The notes beneath the pieces are model-generated. The model was not told the DNA's origin. It worked only from the letters and a program-made list of their open reading frames with translations, and searched no databases. A program made the position numbers and the translations under genes. This document shows positions 1 to 8,996 of a stretch of DNA of 64,000 nucleotides, piece by piece. The DNA is from Kitasatospora phosalacinea (GTDB lineage: Bacteria > Actinomycetota > Actinomycetes > Streptomycetales > Streptomycetaceae). Position 1 is the first letter of the stretch; the number at the start of each line of letters is the position of its first letter. Where the stretch lies: the NCBI RefSeq assembly GCF_030268885.1, contig NZ_BSSA01000003.1, positions 124,001-188,000 of the forward strand, read 5' to 3'.

Positions 1-232
1 CTACCCGCTCACCGACCGCCTCCCGCTGCTCGCCGACGACGGCCCCGGCGACGTGCTGCAGCGCCTGCACGACGACGTGGTCCGCCACGTCGGCCACCGG
101 CTCGGCGACGACGCGGCGATGCTGCTGCTCCAGTTCGACCCGGTCGCCATGCCCGCGCAGGGCGCGTACTGGGGCAGCGGGTACGCGGGCGCTCCGGCAG
201 TGGCCCGGGGAACGGCGGGCTCGGGCTGCTGA
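1..232 (+). CDS. PP2C/SpoIIE-type protein phosphatase, C-terminal fragment
   Basis: The frame is open from base 2 at the left edge to a TGA at 230-232, giving the last 76 residues of a larger protein. The segment LGDDAAMLLLQF resembles the closing beta-strands of PP2C/SpoIIE serine phosphatases, where the Asp pair binds metal. It is preceded by a helix with regular heptad-like spacing. Proteins of this kind in streptomycetes usually carry GAF or PAS domains upstream, but that part lies outside the window. The call rests on a short C-terminal motif, so the family is likely but the target is unknown. Confidence 0.6.
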   Translation, partial: YPLTDRLPLLADDGPGDVLQRLHDDVVRHVGHRLGDDAAMLLLQFDPVAMPAQGAYWGSGYAGAPAVARGTAGSGC

Positions 233-304
233 CGGCCGGGGCCCGCCGTCCCCCGGGCCCCCGATGCGGTCCTCGCCGTTCTCGCCCGGCCCCCGATGCC
301 GCCC

Positions 305-1213
305 CTACACCTCGATGTCGACGACCAGCGGCCGGTGGTCCGACACCCCCGTGCGGGGCGCCGAGACCGAGCCGACGGAGCTGCGCGGGACGCCGATGCC
401 CAGGATGTGGTCGAACTGCACGGCCGGGCGGTGCGAGGGGTACGTGGGGGTGCGGGCCAGGTCGTACCAGCCCTGCAGCCGGGTGCGCCGGGCGGTGCGC
501 ACGCGCTCGCGCCGCGCGGTGCGCTGGATCGCGTGCGCCGAGCCGAGCACCGTGCGGGGCACCGCGCCGATCAGGTTGAAGTCGCCGAGCACCAGGTAGG
601 GCTGCGGCAGGTCGGCGATCCAGCGCCGGATCGCGGCGAGTTGGGCGACGTTCCACCCCGGCACGAAGGACAGGTGCGCGGCCACCACCGTGAACTCCCC
701 GCCCGGACCGGCCAGCACCGCGGCCAGCGCCGCCCGCGGCTCGTCCGGCACGGGCGTCAGTCCGCGCCGCCCGGCCACCCGCAGCGGCAGGCCGAAGGGC
801 GCGGGCGCGAACCGGCGGGCCCGCCAGTGCAGCACCGGGAGCCGGGTGAGCAGCGCGGTCCCGTACGAGGGCCGGGAGTCGTCGTCCAGGTCGGTCGGTC
901 CGTAGACGGCCAGGCCGGGCCGCCCGGGGTCGGGGAGCCAGCCCGCGCCGGGGGCGGGGGTGCCGTGCAGCGCGGCGGCGAAGCGCCAGTCGGTGGCGCC
1001 GGTGGCCTTCGCGGCGACGGCGGCCTGGTCGGTGCGCCCGGAGCGCTCCTGGTACCGGTCGACCTCCTGGAGGGCGAGCACGTCGGCGTCGAGCGAGGCG
1101 ACGGCGTCGGCCAACGGCCCGCCCGGCTCGGCCGGGTAGGGGGCCGGGCTGCCGTCGGGGGCGAGCGGCTGGCCGTGCAGCAGGTTGTACGTGGCGATCC
1201 GCAGTGTGGTCAC
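305..1213 (-). CDS. Endonuclease/exonuclease/phosphatase (EEP) family hydrolase
   Basis: A 302-residue protein of the EEP (DNase I-like) fold. The family's catalytic signature is complete and in order: TYNLLHG near the N-terminus (Asn), LQEVDRY (metal-binding Glu), a HLSF segment (His), LGDFNLIG (Asp/Asn) and SDHRPLVVDI at the C-terminus (Asp-His pair). I chose the GTG at 1211-1213 because the conserved beta-strand TLRIATYN starts two codons later; the frame stays open far upstream, but only by running through the divergent regulator gene. No signal peptide is visible. Substrate (nucleic acid, phosphoinositide or other phosphodiester) cannot be read from sequence. It is transcribed away from the PadR gene. 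Confidence 0.8.
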   Translation of the reverse strand: MTTLRIATYNLLHGQPLAPDGSPAPYPAEPGGPLADAVASLDADVLALQEVDRYQERSGRTDQAAVAAKATGATDWRFAAALHGTPAPGAGWLPDPGRPGLAVYGPTDLDDDSRPSYGTALLTRLPVLHWRARRFAPAPFGLPLRVAGRRGLTPVPDEPRAALAAVLAGPGGEFTVVAAHLSFVPGWNVAQLAAIRRWIADLPQPYLVLGDFNLIGAVPRTVLGSAHAIQRTARRERVRTARRTRLQGWYDLARTPTYPSHRPAVQFDHILGIGVPRSSVGSVSAPRTGVSDHRPLVVDIEV

Positions 1214-1269
1214 GCCGTCGACCGTACCGGGCCGGTGCGGACGGGACGGCGGCTTGAGCCGAGCGCCAC

Positions 1270-1293
1270 ATACCCGGTATACATACTCGGTAT
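1270..1293 (+). promoter_or_regulatory. Tandem PadR-type operator overlapping the start codon
   Basis: Two palindromes of form ATAC-N3-GTAT lie at 1270-1280 (perfect, ATACCCGGTAT) and 1283-1293 (ATACTCGGTAT), centres 13 bases apart. The second contains the A and T of the downstream ATG. ATAC/GTAT half sites are typical of PadR regulators, so autoregulation of the padR-ABC operon is the natural reading. There is no room for a ribosome site, which suggests a leaderless message. Confidence 0.7.
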
Positions 1294-1909
1294 GTCGATC
1301 CGTCACGGCCTGCTCGCCCTGCTCGACCAGGGCCCGCGCTACGGCTACCAGCTGAGAACCGAGTTCGAGGCCCGCACGGGGGCGACCTGGCCGCTGAACG
1401 TCGGCCAGGTCTACACCACGCTGGGCCGCCTGGAACGCGACGGCCTGGTCGAGGCCGCGGGCGAGGACGACGAGGGCCACCAGTTCTACGCCGTCACCCA
1501 CGAGGGACGCGCCGAACTGCGCCGCTGGTTCGACACCCCGGTGCCGCGCACCAACCCGCCCCGCGACGAACTCGCGATCAAGCTCGCGATGGCGGTCACC
1601 GTCCCGGGCGTCGACGTCGCCGCGGTGGTGCACGGCCAGCGCCGGCACAGCATGCAGGCCCTGCAGGACTACACCCGGCTCAAGGGCCGCGCGCTGGCCG
1701 CCGACAGCGGCTCCGGCGGCGACCTGGCCTGGCTGCTGGTGCTGGAACAGCTGATCTTCCAGACCGAGGCGGAGATCCGCTGGCTGGACCACTGCGAGGC
1801 CCGGCTCGCCCAGCACGCCGAACGCGCCGCCACCGCCGCGCCGTCCGGACCCGCCGCGCCGACCGCCCGACGCGCCGTCAAGAGCCGCGACCGCGGCCGC
1901 ACCCGATGA
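1292..1909 (+). CDS. PadR family transcriptional regulator
   Basis: A 205-residue PadR repressor. Residues 1-80 form the winged helix: IRHGLLALLDQGPRYGYQL, then a recognition region ending in YTTLGRLERDGLVE, which are the two best conserved PadR blocks. A helical C-terminal dimerisation domain follows (about 85-180), then a disordered Ala/Pro/Arg tail. It starts inside its own likely operator and is followed 16 bases later by an ABC ATPase and an FtsX-type permease. PadR proteins next to such transporters commonly repress them until a drug or peptide ligand binds. The ligand is not predictable here. Confidence 0.85.
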   Translation: MSIRHGLLALLDQGPRYGYQLRTEFEARTGATWPLNVGQVYTTLGRLERDGLVEAAGEDDEGHQFYAVTHEGRAELRRWFDTPVPRTNPPRDELAIKLAMAVTVPGVDVAAVVHGQRRHSMQALQDYTRLKGRALAADSGSGGDLAWLLVLEQLIFQTEAEIRWLDHCEARLAQHAERAATAAPSGPAAPTARRAVKSRDRGRTR

Positions 1910-1925
1910 ACCCCCTGGGGGAGCG

Positions 1926-2690
1926 ATGACCGAACAACTCAAGCCGGCCGACCCCGTCCTGCACCTCGACCGGGTCAGCCGCACGCACGGCCACGGCGCG
2001 GCCGAGGTGCACGCGCTGCGCGCCGTCGACCTGCGGGTGTACCCCGGCGAACTGGTCGCCGTGATGGGGCCCTCCGGCTCCGGCAAGTCCACCCTGCTGA
2101 CCCTCGCGGGCGGCCTGGACAGCCCCACCGACGGGCGGGTGGTCGTCGAGGGCACCGTCCTCGGCGACCTGGACCGCAAGAAGCTGGCCGCCGTCCGCCG
2201 CCGCTCGGTCGGCTACGTCTTCCAGGACTACAACCTGATACCGGCGCTCACCGCCGCCGAGAACATCGCGCTGCCCCGCGAACTCGACGGCGTCTCCGCC
2301 CGCGCCGCCCGCCGCGAGGCGCTGGCCGCGCTGGAGGAACTCCACATCGGCGAACTCGCCGACCGCTTCCCCGACGACATGTCCGGCGGCCAGCAGCAGC
2401 GCGTCGCCATCGCCCGCGCCCTGATCGGCGACCGCCGCCTGGTGCTCGCCGACGAACCCACCGGCGCCCTGGACTCCACCACCGGCGAGTCCGTCCTCGC
2501 CGTGCTGCGCGCCCGCTGCGACGCCGGGGCCGCCGCCATGATGGTCACCCACGAGGCCCGGCACGCCGCCTGGGCGGACCGGGTGGTCTTCCTGCGCGAC
2601 GGCCTGCTGGTCGACGAGACCGCCCGGCAGGACGCCGGCAGCCTGCTCCTCACCGCCGCCACCAACGCCCGGAAGGACGGGCAGCCGTGA
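1926..2690 (+). CDS. ABC transporter ATP-binding protein (MacB/LolD type)
   Basis: A 254-residue ATPase for the permease that follows. Walker A GPSGSGKST is at residues 48-56, the Q-loop in VFQDYN near 98-103, the signature SGGQQQR at about 153-159, Walker B LVLADEP at about 172-178 and the switch His in MVTHE near 207. The sequence GALDSTTG after Walker B is typical of the LolD/MacB group that energises FtsX-like permeases. The start has a GGGGGAG ribosome site just upstream. The stop codon overlaps the GTG of the next gene (GTGA), so the two are translationally coupled. Confidence 0.9.
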   Translation: MTEQLKPADPVLHLDRVSRTHGHGAAEVHALRAVDLRVYPGELVAVMGPSGSGKSTLLTLAGGLDSPTDGRVVVEGTVLGDLDRKKLAAVRRRSVGYVFQDYNLIPALTAAENIALPRELDGVSARAARREALAALEELHIGELADRFPDDMSGGQQQRVAIARALIGDRRLVLADEPTGALDSTTGESVLAVLRARCDAGAAAMMVTHEARHAAWADRVVFLRDGLLVDETARQDAGSLLLTAATNARKDGQP

Positions 2691-5509
2691 AGCCGAGCGC
2701 CTGGCGCGCCGCCCTCCGGATCGCCCGCCGCGACGCCGTCCGGGCCAAGGGCCGCAGCGCCCTCGTGCTGGCGATGATCGCCCTGCCGGTGCTCGGCGTG
2801 GCCGGCGTGGACGTGATCGCCCGCAGCACCCAGCTGGAACCGGCCGAGCAGGCCGCCCGGACGATGGGCACCGCCCAGGCGTACGTCTCCATGAACACGC
2901 CCGGCCAGGCCCTCCTGCAGAGCCCCGACGGCAAGGACAGCACCGGTCGGGATCCCGGACCCGGTGGTCCGAAGACCCCCGCCGAGCAACGCAGTGCCGC
3001 GACCGACCCCGCGCAGCTGCTCACCGAACTGCTGCCCGGCGCGGTGCTGGTGCCCACCGGACAGTACAAGAGCACCTCGGCCACCACCGTCGAGGGCCGG
3101 ATGTCGACCACCGTCGAGGAGGTCGACCTGACCGACCCGGTGTGGCGCGGCAAGCTGAACGTGGTGCGGGGCAGCGCCCCCACCGAGCCCGACCAGGTCG
3201 CCGCCACCCGGGCGTTCCTGGAGCGCTCCGGCCTGCGGATCGGCGACCGCACCGCCCTGCGCGGCCTGGACTCCCGCCCGTACACCATCACCGCCGTCGT
3301 CGAGGACCCCGCGAGCCTGGACATGAACGAGCTGTACGGCCGTCCCGGCGCGGTGGTCGGCGCGCTGGCGCAGGCCGACCCGGACTCCGCCGGCAGCGGG
3401 CCGCGGAACTCGACCTCCTGGCTGGTCAAGCTGCCGGCCGGGGGCGCGATCGACTGGCCGAAGGTGAAGGAGCTGAACGAGTACGGCTTCACGGCGGCCT
3501 CCCGGGCCGTCCTGCTGCACCCGCCGGCCCGCAGTGAGGTGCCCTACTACGAGGCGGAGGCCAGGTACTCCTCCGGCCACGTCAACAAGAGCCTGCTGGC
3601 CCTCGCCGCGCTGGTGCCCGGCATGGCCCTGCTGGAGATCGTGCTGCTCGCCGGGCCCGCCTTCGCGGTCGGCGCCCGCCGCTCGCGCCGCCAGCTCGGC
3701 CTGCTCGCGGCCGGCGGCGGCGACCGCTCGCACGTGCGGGCCGTGGTGCTGGCGGGCGGTGCGGTGCTCGGCACCGGCGGCGCGGTGCTCGGTCTGCTCG
3801 GCGGCACCGGCCTGGTCGCGCTGCTGCGCGACCGGCTGGAGGTGTACGGCGGGCAGCGCTTCGGCCACTTCGACGTGCAGCCCCTCGACCTGCTCGCCGT
3901 CGCCCTGGTCGGCCTGGTCACCGGCCTGCTCGCGGCCGTCGTCCCCGCCGTCCAGGCCTCCCGGCAGGACGTGGTGGAGGCGCTCACCGGCCGCGGCGGC
4001 AGCAAGCCCGCCAACCGGCTGGTCGCCGTCCTCGGCGCCGTGATGGTGGTCGGCGGCACCGGGCTGGCCCTGCTCTGCGCGGTCACCAACACCGCCCCCG
4101 TGCCCGGCCTGCTCGGCGGCTCGGTGATCGCCGAACTCGGCATGCTGCTGTGCACCCCGCTGCTGATCGGCCTGTTCGGCCGGCTCGGCCGCCACCTGCC
4201 GCTCAGCCCGCGCCTGGCGCTGCGCGACTCGGTGCGCAACCGCGGCCGCACCGCCCCCGCCGTGGCCGCCGTGATGGCCGCCGTCGCGGGTGCCGTCGCG
4301 GTCGGCATCTACCACGCCAGCGACGTCGAGAAGCAGCGCCAGGACTACCGGCCCACCCTGCCCGCGGGCGCGGTCGCCCTGCTGCAGGGCGGCAGGTCGG
4401 ACACCGACCGGTACGCCGCCCTGCGCGAGGCCGTCGAGAAGGACTTCGGCGCCCTCGGCGAGCGCGCCGACGTGCTGAGCCCGACCGCCGTCCCGCGGGA
4501 CTGCGGGGCCAGTTACGACTGCGGGTTCGTCCAGGCGCTGAAGACGCCCGAGAAGCGCTGCCCGGCCCAGGACGCCAAGTCCGACGAGGAGCGCGAACGC
4601 TTGGCGGGCGACCCGCGGTGCGCCGCGGAGCGGGGCCTGCCCACCCAGCTGAGCAGCATGTTCGGCGACGTCCTGATCGGCGACCCGGCGCTGCTGCACA
4701 ACCTGTTCGACCTGCACGACCCGGCCGCCGAGCAGGCCCTGGCCGCGGGCAAGGCCCTGGTGTTCCGCCCCGACCACGTCGCCGACGGCAAGGCGTTCCT
4801 GCGGGCCGAGGAACAGCCGACCCGGGCGCAGATCGACGCGGGCGACTACCGGGGCACGACCCGGGACGTCACCGTGGACGCCGTGGAGGTCAGCGCGCCG
4901 CTCCCGTTCGGCACCGTCGTGATGAGCGCGGAGGCCGCGCAGAAGGCCGGGCTGGGCCTGCGCGCCGAGGGATCGCTGTGGAAGCCCGCCGCGCAGCTCT
5001 CCGACGCCCGGGTCCAGAAGGTCGAGGCCCACCTCGCCAAGCTCGACGACACCGTCTACCTGGACGTCGAGCAGGGCTTCAAGGCCGAGCGGAGCGTCAA
5101 GATGGTCGGCCTGACCGTCTTCGCCGCCCTGGTCGCCCTCGGCGCGGCCGGCATCGCCACCGGCCTGGCCGCCGCCGACTCCCAGCAGGACCTGGCCACG
5201 CTGGCCGCGGTCGGAGCCTCCGGCGGCATCCGGCGACGGCTGTCCGGCTTCCAGTGCGGGGTGATCGCCGCGATGGGAGCGGTGCTCGGCCTGCTCTGCG
5301 GCGCCGTGCCGGCGGTCGCGCTGCGGCTGCTGGAGGCCCGCAACTCGCTGGTCTGGATCAACGGCGTCCCGGCCGGCCACGAGGACGCGGTCATCGCCGT
5401 CCCCTGGGCCGACCTGGCCGCCCTGCTGATCGGCCTGCCGGCGGTGGCGGTGCTGCTGGCCGCGCTGCTCACCCGCTCCCGGATCGGGCTGGCCCGCCGG
5501 GCCGGCTGA
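2687..5509 (+). CDS. FtsX-like permease of an ABC exporter
   Basis: A 940-residue membrane protein with the duplicated layout of actinobacterial FtsX permeases. There is an N-terminal membrane helix (about residues 27-45) followed by a large extracytoplasmic domain, then a first bundle of helices around residues 300-440. A second extracytoplasmic domain follows, and the last three helices lie between about 805 and the C-terminus. The membrane segments before the repeat ends carry the Gly/Leu-rich FtsX pattern. GTGA overlap with the ATPase gene marks one operon under the PadR operator. Substrate is unknown; this family exports drugs, peptides or lipids, or performs mechanical work at the membrane. 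Confidence 0.8.
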   Translation: MKPSAWRAALRIARRDAVRAKGRSALVLAMIALPVLGVAGVDVIARSTQLEPAEQAARTMGTAQAYVSMNTPGQALLQSPDGKDSTGRDPGPGGPKTPAEQRSAATDPAQLLTELLPGAVLVPTGQYKSTSATTVEGRMSTTVEEVDLTDPVWRGKLNVVRGSAPTEPDQVAATRAFLERSGLRIGDRTALRGLDSRPYTITAVVEDPASLDMNELYGRPGAVVGALAQADPDSAGSGPRNSTSWLVKLPAGGAIDWPKVKELNEYGFTAASRAVLLHPPARSEVPYYEAEARYSSGHVNKSLLALAALVPGMALLEIVLLAGPAFAVGARRSRRQLGLLAAGGGDRSHVRAVVLAGGAVLGTGGAVLGLLGGTGLVALLRDRLEVYGGQRFGHFDVQPLDLLAVALVGLVTGLLAAVVPAVQASRQDVVEALTGRGGSKPANRLVAVLGAVMVVGGTGLALLCAVTNTAPVPGLLGGSVIAELGMLLCTPLLIGLFGRLGRHLPLSPRLALRDSVRNRGRTAPAVAAVMAAVAGAVAVGIYHASDVEKQRQDYRPTLPAGAVALLQGGRSDTDRYAALREAVEKDFGALGERADVLSPTAVPRDCGASYDCGFVQALKTPEKRCPAQDAKSDEERERLAGDPRCAAERGLPTQLSSMFGDVLIGDPALLHNLFDLHDPAAEQALAAGKALVFRPDHVADGKAFLRAEEQPTRAQIDAGDYRGTTRDVTVDAVEVSAPLPFGTVVMSAEAAQKAGLGLRAEGSLWKPAAQLSDARVQKVEAHLAKLDDTVYLDVEQGFKAERSVKMVGLTVFAALVALGAAGIATGLAAADSQQDLATLAAVGASGGIRRRLSGFQCGVIAAMGAVLGLLCGAVPAVALRLLEARNSLVWINGVPAGHEDAVIAVPWADLAALLIGLPAVAVLLAALLTRSRIGLARRAG

Positions 5510-5623
5510 GCCGCCACCGCGGCGGGGGCGGGCCGCGGGGAAGCGGACCGCGGCGGGTGACCGTGCTCACGGCCGGGGGAGGCCGTGGGCACGCACCCGT
5601 CCGGGCGAACTAAAGTCGTCCGC

Positions 5624-7021
5624 ATGACGAAAACGCCGGACAGCGCCGTCCGCTCCTTCATCGACCAGCACGAGGACGCCTTCCTGGCCGACCTCGCCGA
5701 CTGGCTGCGCATCCCCTCGGTCTCCGCCGACCCGGGTCGGGCGGGCGAGGTCCGCCGCTCCGCCGAGTGGCTGGCCGACAAGCTGCGCGCGACCGGCTTC
5801 CCGGTCGCCGAGGTGTGGGAGACGGACGGGCTGCCCGCGGTCTTCGCCGAGTGGCCCTCCGGCGACGCGGGCGCGCCGACCGTGCTGGTCTACGGCCACC
5901 ACGACGTGCAGCCCGCCGCCCGCGAGGACGGCTGGGACACCGACCCGTTCGAGCCCGCCGTGGTCGGCCGCCGCCTGTACGCGCGCGGCGCCGCCGACGA
6001 CAAGGGCCAGGTCTTCTTCCACACCCTGGGCCTGCGCGCCCACCTCGCCGCCACCGGCCGCACCGCGCCCGCGGTCAACCTCAAGCTGCTGGTCGAGGGC
6101 GAGGAGGAGTCCGGCTCGCCGAACTTCGCCGCCCTGGTGCGCCGCGAGGCCGAGCGGCTGGCCGCCGACGTGGTGATCATCTCCGACACCGGCATGTGGT
6201 CCGAGACCACCCCGACCGTGTGCACCGGCATGCGCGGCCTGGCCGACTGCCAGATCGACCTGTACGGCCCGGACAACGACATCCACTCCGGCTCCTTCGG
6301 CGGCGCCGTCCCCAACCCGGCCGACGTGGCCGCCGCCCTGGTCGCGGGCCTGCACGACGCCGACCGCCGGGTCGCCGTCCCCGGCTTCTACGACGGCGTG
6401 GTCGAGCTCACCGAGGAGGAGCGGGCGCTGTTCGCCGCCCTGCCCTTCGACGAGGCGCAGTGGCTGAGGGTCGCCAAGTCGTACGGCACCCAGGGCGAGG
6501 CCGGCTACAGCACCCTGGAGCGGGTCTGGGCCCGGCCGACCGCCGAGGTCAACGGCATCTGGGGCGGCTACACCGGCCCCGGCGGCAAGACCATCGTCCC
6601 CGCCGAGGCGCACCTGAAGCTGTCCTTCCGGCTGGTCGCCGGCCAGGAGGTGGAGAAGGTCCGGGAGGCGGTGGCCGCCTGGGTTTCCGCGCAGGTCCCG
6701 GAGGGCATCCGGTACGAGATCGTCTTCCCCGGCGCGACCCGCCCCTGCCTGACGCCGCTGGACCACCCCGCCCTCCGGTCGGTGGTCCGGGCGATGGAGC
6801 GGGCCTTCGAGCAGAAGGTCCTGTTCACCCGCGAGGGGGGCTCCGGCCCGGCCGCCGACCTGCAGGACGTGCTGGGGGCGCCGGTGCTGTTCCTCGGCAT
6901 CTCGGTGCCCTCGGACGGCTGGCACTCGATCAACGAGAAGGTGGAGCTCGACCTGCTGCGCAAGGGCGTCGAGACCTCCGCCCACCTGTGGGGCGACCTC
7001 GCGGAGAACTTCCGGCGATGA
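5624..7021 (+). CDS. M20 family dipeptidase/metallopeptidase
   Basis: A 465-residue M20 zinc peptidase. The metal site motif YGHHDVQPA lies near residues 90-98, followed by the bridging Asp in GAADDKGQ and the catalytic Glu pair in VEGEEESGS near 155. A lid domain (about 200-350) interrupts the catalytic domain, as in carnosinase-like dipeptidases. The ATG at 5624 was chosen because it begins the family's usual N-terminal helix; the frame could extend 13 codons further without support. It stands alone between the exporter operon and nudC. A cytoplasmic role in dipeptide turnover is likely; exact substrate specificity is not visible. Confidence 0.88.
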   Translation: MTKTPDSAVRSFIDQHEDAFLADLADWLRIPSVSADPGRAGEVRRSAEWLADKLRATGFPVAEVWETDGLPAVFAEWPSGDAGAPTVLVYGHHDVQPAAREDGWDTDPFEPAVVGRRLYARGAADDKGQVFFHTLGLRAHLAATGRTAPAVNLKLLVEGEEESGSPNFAALVRREAERLAADVVIISDTGMWSETTPTVCTGMRGLADCQIDLYGPDNDIHSGSFGGAVPNPADVAAALVAGLHDADRRVAVPGFYDGVVELTEEERALFAALPFDEAQWLRVAKSYGTQGEAGYSTLERVWARPTAEVNGIWGGYTGPGGKTIVPAEAHLKLSFRLVAGQEVEKVREAVAAWVSAQVPEGIRYEIVFPGATRPCLTPLDHPALRSVVRAMERAFEQKVLFTREGGSGPAADLQDVLGAPVLFLGISVPSDGWHSINEKVELDLLRKGVETSAHLWGDLAENFRR

Positions 7022-7064
7022 CCGTTCCGCACTGGCACCACAGCCGCATCGAACGCGAACGGGG

Positions 7065-8006
7065 ATGGACGAGTTGAGCAGCGCACCCGAGACCAAGCAC
7101 CTCGCGCTGGCCCGCGCCGGGGTGGACCGGGCGGCGCACCGCCGACTGGACGAGCCGTGGCTGGCCGCGGCCTGGAGCCACCCCACCACCCGGGTGCTGC
7201 CGATCGCCGGCGGCGAGGCCTTCGTGGTGGACACCGCCACCGGCAGCGAGCTGGTGCTGCTGCCCTCCTTCGAGGCCCCCCAGAGCGGGGACCGCTACTT
7301 CCTCGGCACCGACGAGGACGGCACCCACTACTTCGCGCTGGACTGTGAGTCGCTGCCCGGCCGGCTCGACGGCGACGCCCGCCCGGCCGGCCTGCGCGAG
7401 GTCGGCGGCACGCTCTCCGACCGCGACGCCGGGCTGCTGGTGCACGCCGTCGCCCTGGAGCACTGGCACCGGCTGCACTCCTTCTGCTCCCGCTGCGGCC
7501 ACCCCACCGAGAAGGCCGGGGCCGGCCACCTGCGCCGCTGCACCTCCTGCGCGGCCGAGCACTACCCGCGCACCGACCCCGCGGTGATCATGCTGATCAC
7601 CGACGGCGAGGACCGCTGCCTGTTGGGCCGCCAGGCGCTCTGGCCGGAGGGCCGCTGGTCCACGCTGGCCGGGTTCGTCGAGCCCGGCGAGGCGATCGAG
7701 CAGACGGTGGTCCGCGAGGTGTGGGAGGAGGCGGGCGTCCGGGTCGGCGAGGTCGAGTACGTGGCCAGCCAGCCCTGGCCGTTCCCGTCCAGCCTGATGC
7801 TCGGCTTCCTCGGCCGGGCGCTGCCCGACGGCACCGGGATCACCGTGGACGGCGAGGAGATCTCCGAGGCCCGCTGGTTCAGCCGGGAGGAGCTGCGGGC
7901 CGGGATGGCCGCCGGGGAGATCCTGCCGCCGTCCGGCATCTCGATCGCCCGGCACCTGGTCGAACTCTGGTACGGCGAACCGCTCCCGGCGGCCGCCCGC
8001 TGGTGA
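7065..8006 (+). CDS. nudC: NAD(+)/NADH diphosphatase NudC
   Basis: A 313-residue Nudix hydrolase with all NudC hallmarks. There is a zinc ribbon with Cys141, Cys144, Cys159 and Cys162, a Nudix box starting GFVEPGEA at 203 and ending EEAG at about 224, and the NudC-specific SQPWPFP-S motif at 235-243. Family members split NADH into NMNH and AMP and also remove NAD caps from RNA. It stands 43 bases after the peptidase gene. The M. tuberculosis homologue (Rv3199c) also sits next to mycoredoxin and uvrD2, which supports orthology. The ribosome site before the ATG is weak; a TTG nine bases later is an alternative. Confidence 0.92.
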   Translation: MDELSSAPETKHLALARAGVDRAAHRRLDEPWLAAAWSHPTTRVLPIAGGEAFVVDTATGSELVLLPSFEAPQSGDRYFLGTDEDGTHYFALDCESLPGRLDGDARPAGLREVGGTLSDRDAGLLVHAVALEHWHRLHSFCSRCGHPTEKAGAGHLRRCTSCAAEHYPRTDPAVIMLITDGEDRCLLGRQALWPEGRWSTLAGFVEPGEAIEQTVVREVWEEAGVRVGEVEYVASQPWPFPSSLMLGFLGRALPDGTGITVDGEEISEARWFSREELRAGMAAGEILPPSGISIARHLVELWYGEPLPAAARW

Positions 8007-8013
8007 CCGCCCG

Positions 8014-8054
8014 ACGACGGGGGCGTGCGGAGGTGCTCCGCGCGCCCCCGTCGT
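8014..8054 (+). terminator. Strong hairpin terminator after nudC
   Basis: Bases 8014-8025 (ACGACGGGGGCG) pair perfectly with 8043-8054, and the inner bases continue the stem to a three-base loop at 8033-8035. The stem is about 19 pairs. There is no T-run, as is usual for streptomycete terminators. It begins 8 bases after the nudC stop. Confidence 0.75.
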
Positions 8055-8156
8055 GCGTCGGTCGGGCGGCGGGACGCGGACGGCCGCGGGGGTTCCCCGT
8101 GCCCCAAATCGTGGCGGGGATGGGGGATTTCGCTGAAACCGCGCGGGCCCACTGGC

Positions 8157-8169
8157 TAGATTCGCTCGC
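8157..8169 (+). promoter_or_regulatory. Likely -10 element of a leaderless promoter
   Basis: TAGATT at 8157-8162 ends 7 bases before the GTG of the GntR gene, and no ribosome site is present. This spacing places the transcript start at or next to the start codon, as in streptomycete leaderless mRNAs. Confidence 0.4.
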
Positions 8170-8955
8170 GTGAGGATCCACCGCGGCGGCACCGCGCACC
8201 CGCCCAAGTACCAGCGGCTCGCCGCCGACCTGCGCCGCCGGATCGAGTCCGGCGAGTGGGCGGACGGCGGCCGGCTCCCGGTCGAGACCGAGCTGGAGGG
8301 GCAGTACGGGGTCGCCCGCAACACCGTCCGGCTCGCCGTGGACGCGCTGGTCCACGAGGGCCGGGTGGTGCGCGTCCAGGGCAAGGGCACCTACCTGCGC
8401 GAACCCTCCCGGCACGACCACCGGGTGCACGCCCGCCCCGCCCGCCGCGGCCCGCTCACCCCCAGCGGCGAGGTGTACGCCGCCGAGGCCGAGGCCGCCG
8501 GGCGGCAGCTCACCGTCGACTTCGAGGTCGCCGCCGTCCGGGCCCGCCGCGACATCGCCGCCTGGCTCGGACTGCGCCCCGAGGACACCGTCATGATGCG
8601 CCGCCGGCTCTGCCGGGTCGACCAGGAGCCGTACGCCATCGAGGAGAGCCACTACCGGGCCGGGCTGGCCGCCGGGACGCCGCTGATGCAGGACCGGCCG
8701 GTGCCCGGCGGCGACGAGCGGATACTGGCCGAGCTCGGCCGGGCGGAGACCGCCGCCACCGACCACCTCACCGCCCGGATGCCGAACCCGGCCGAGATCG
8801 CCTGGTTCGGCCTCGGCCCCGGCGTGCCGCTGCTGGTCAACACCCGGGTCAGCAGCGACCGGCGCGGTCCGATCCGGGTGGTGGAGACCCGCTACGCCGC
8901 CGACCGGGCCCGACTGCTCTACGAGCTCGGCGAGGGCGCCCCGGCGGCCGGCTGA
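8170..8955 (+). CDS. GntR/HutC family transcriptional regulator
   Basis: A 261-residue regulator with an N-terminal GntR winged helix and a C-terminal UTRA-type ligand domain. The helix region contains LAADLRRRIESGEW, LPVETELEGQYGVARNTVRLAVDAL and the wing RVQGKGTYLRE. The UTRA domain (about 90-255) contains the usual ETRYAADRARL strand near its end. It resembles the DasR-type regulator at 55.9 kb in architecture but is clearly divergent in sequence. No metabolic gene is adjacent, so its target is unknown. Its 3' end converges on the mycoredoxin gene with 41 bases between. Confidence 0.85.
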   Translation: MRIHRGGTAHPPKYQRLAADLRRRIESGEWADGGRLPVETELEGQYGVARNTVRLAVDALVHEGRVVRVQGKGTYLREPSRHDHRVHARPARRGPLTPSGEVYAAEAEAAGRQLTVDFEVAAVRARRDIAAWLGLRPEDTVMMRRRLCRVDQEPYAIEESHYRAGLAAGTPLMQDRPVPGGDERILAELGRAETAATDHLTARMPNPAEIAWFGLGPGVPLLVNTRVSSDRRGPIRVVETRYAADRARLLYELGEGAPAAG

Positions 8956-8996
8956 GCCCGGCCGGGCCGTCCCCGCAGGCGGCGGCCCGCTCCCGG

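Noticed and set aside
2228..5380. Very long minus-strand frame (over 1000 codons) antisense to the ABC/FtsX genes
   Set aside because: Its Gly/Ala/Val/Arg-rich make-up is the usual shadow of high third-position GC on the other strand; motifs are on the plus strand.
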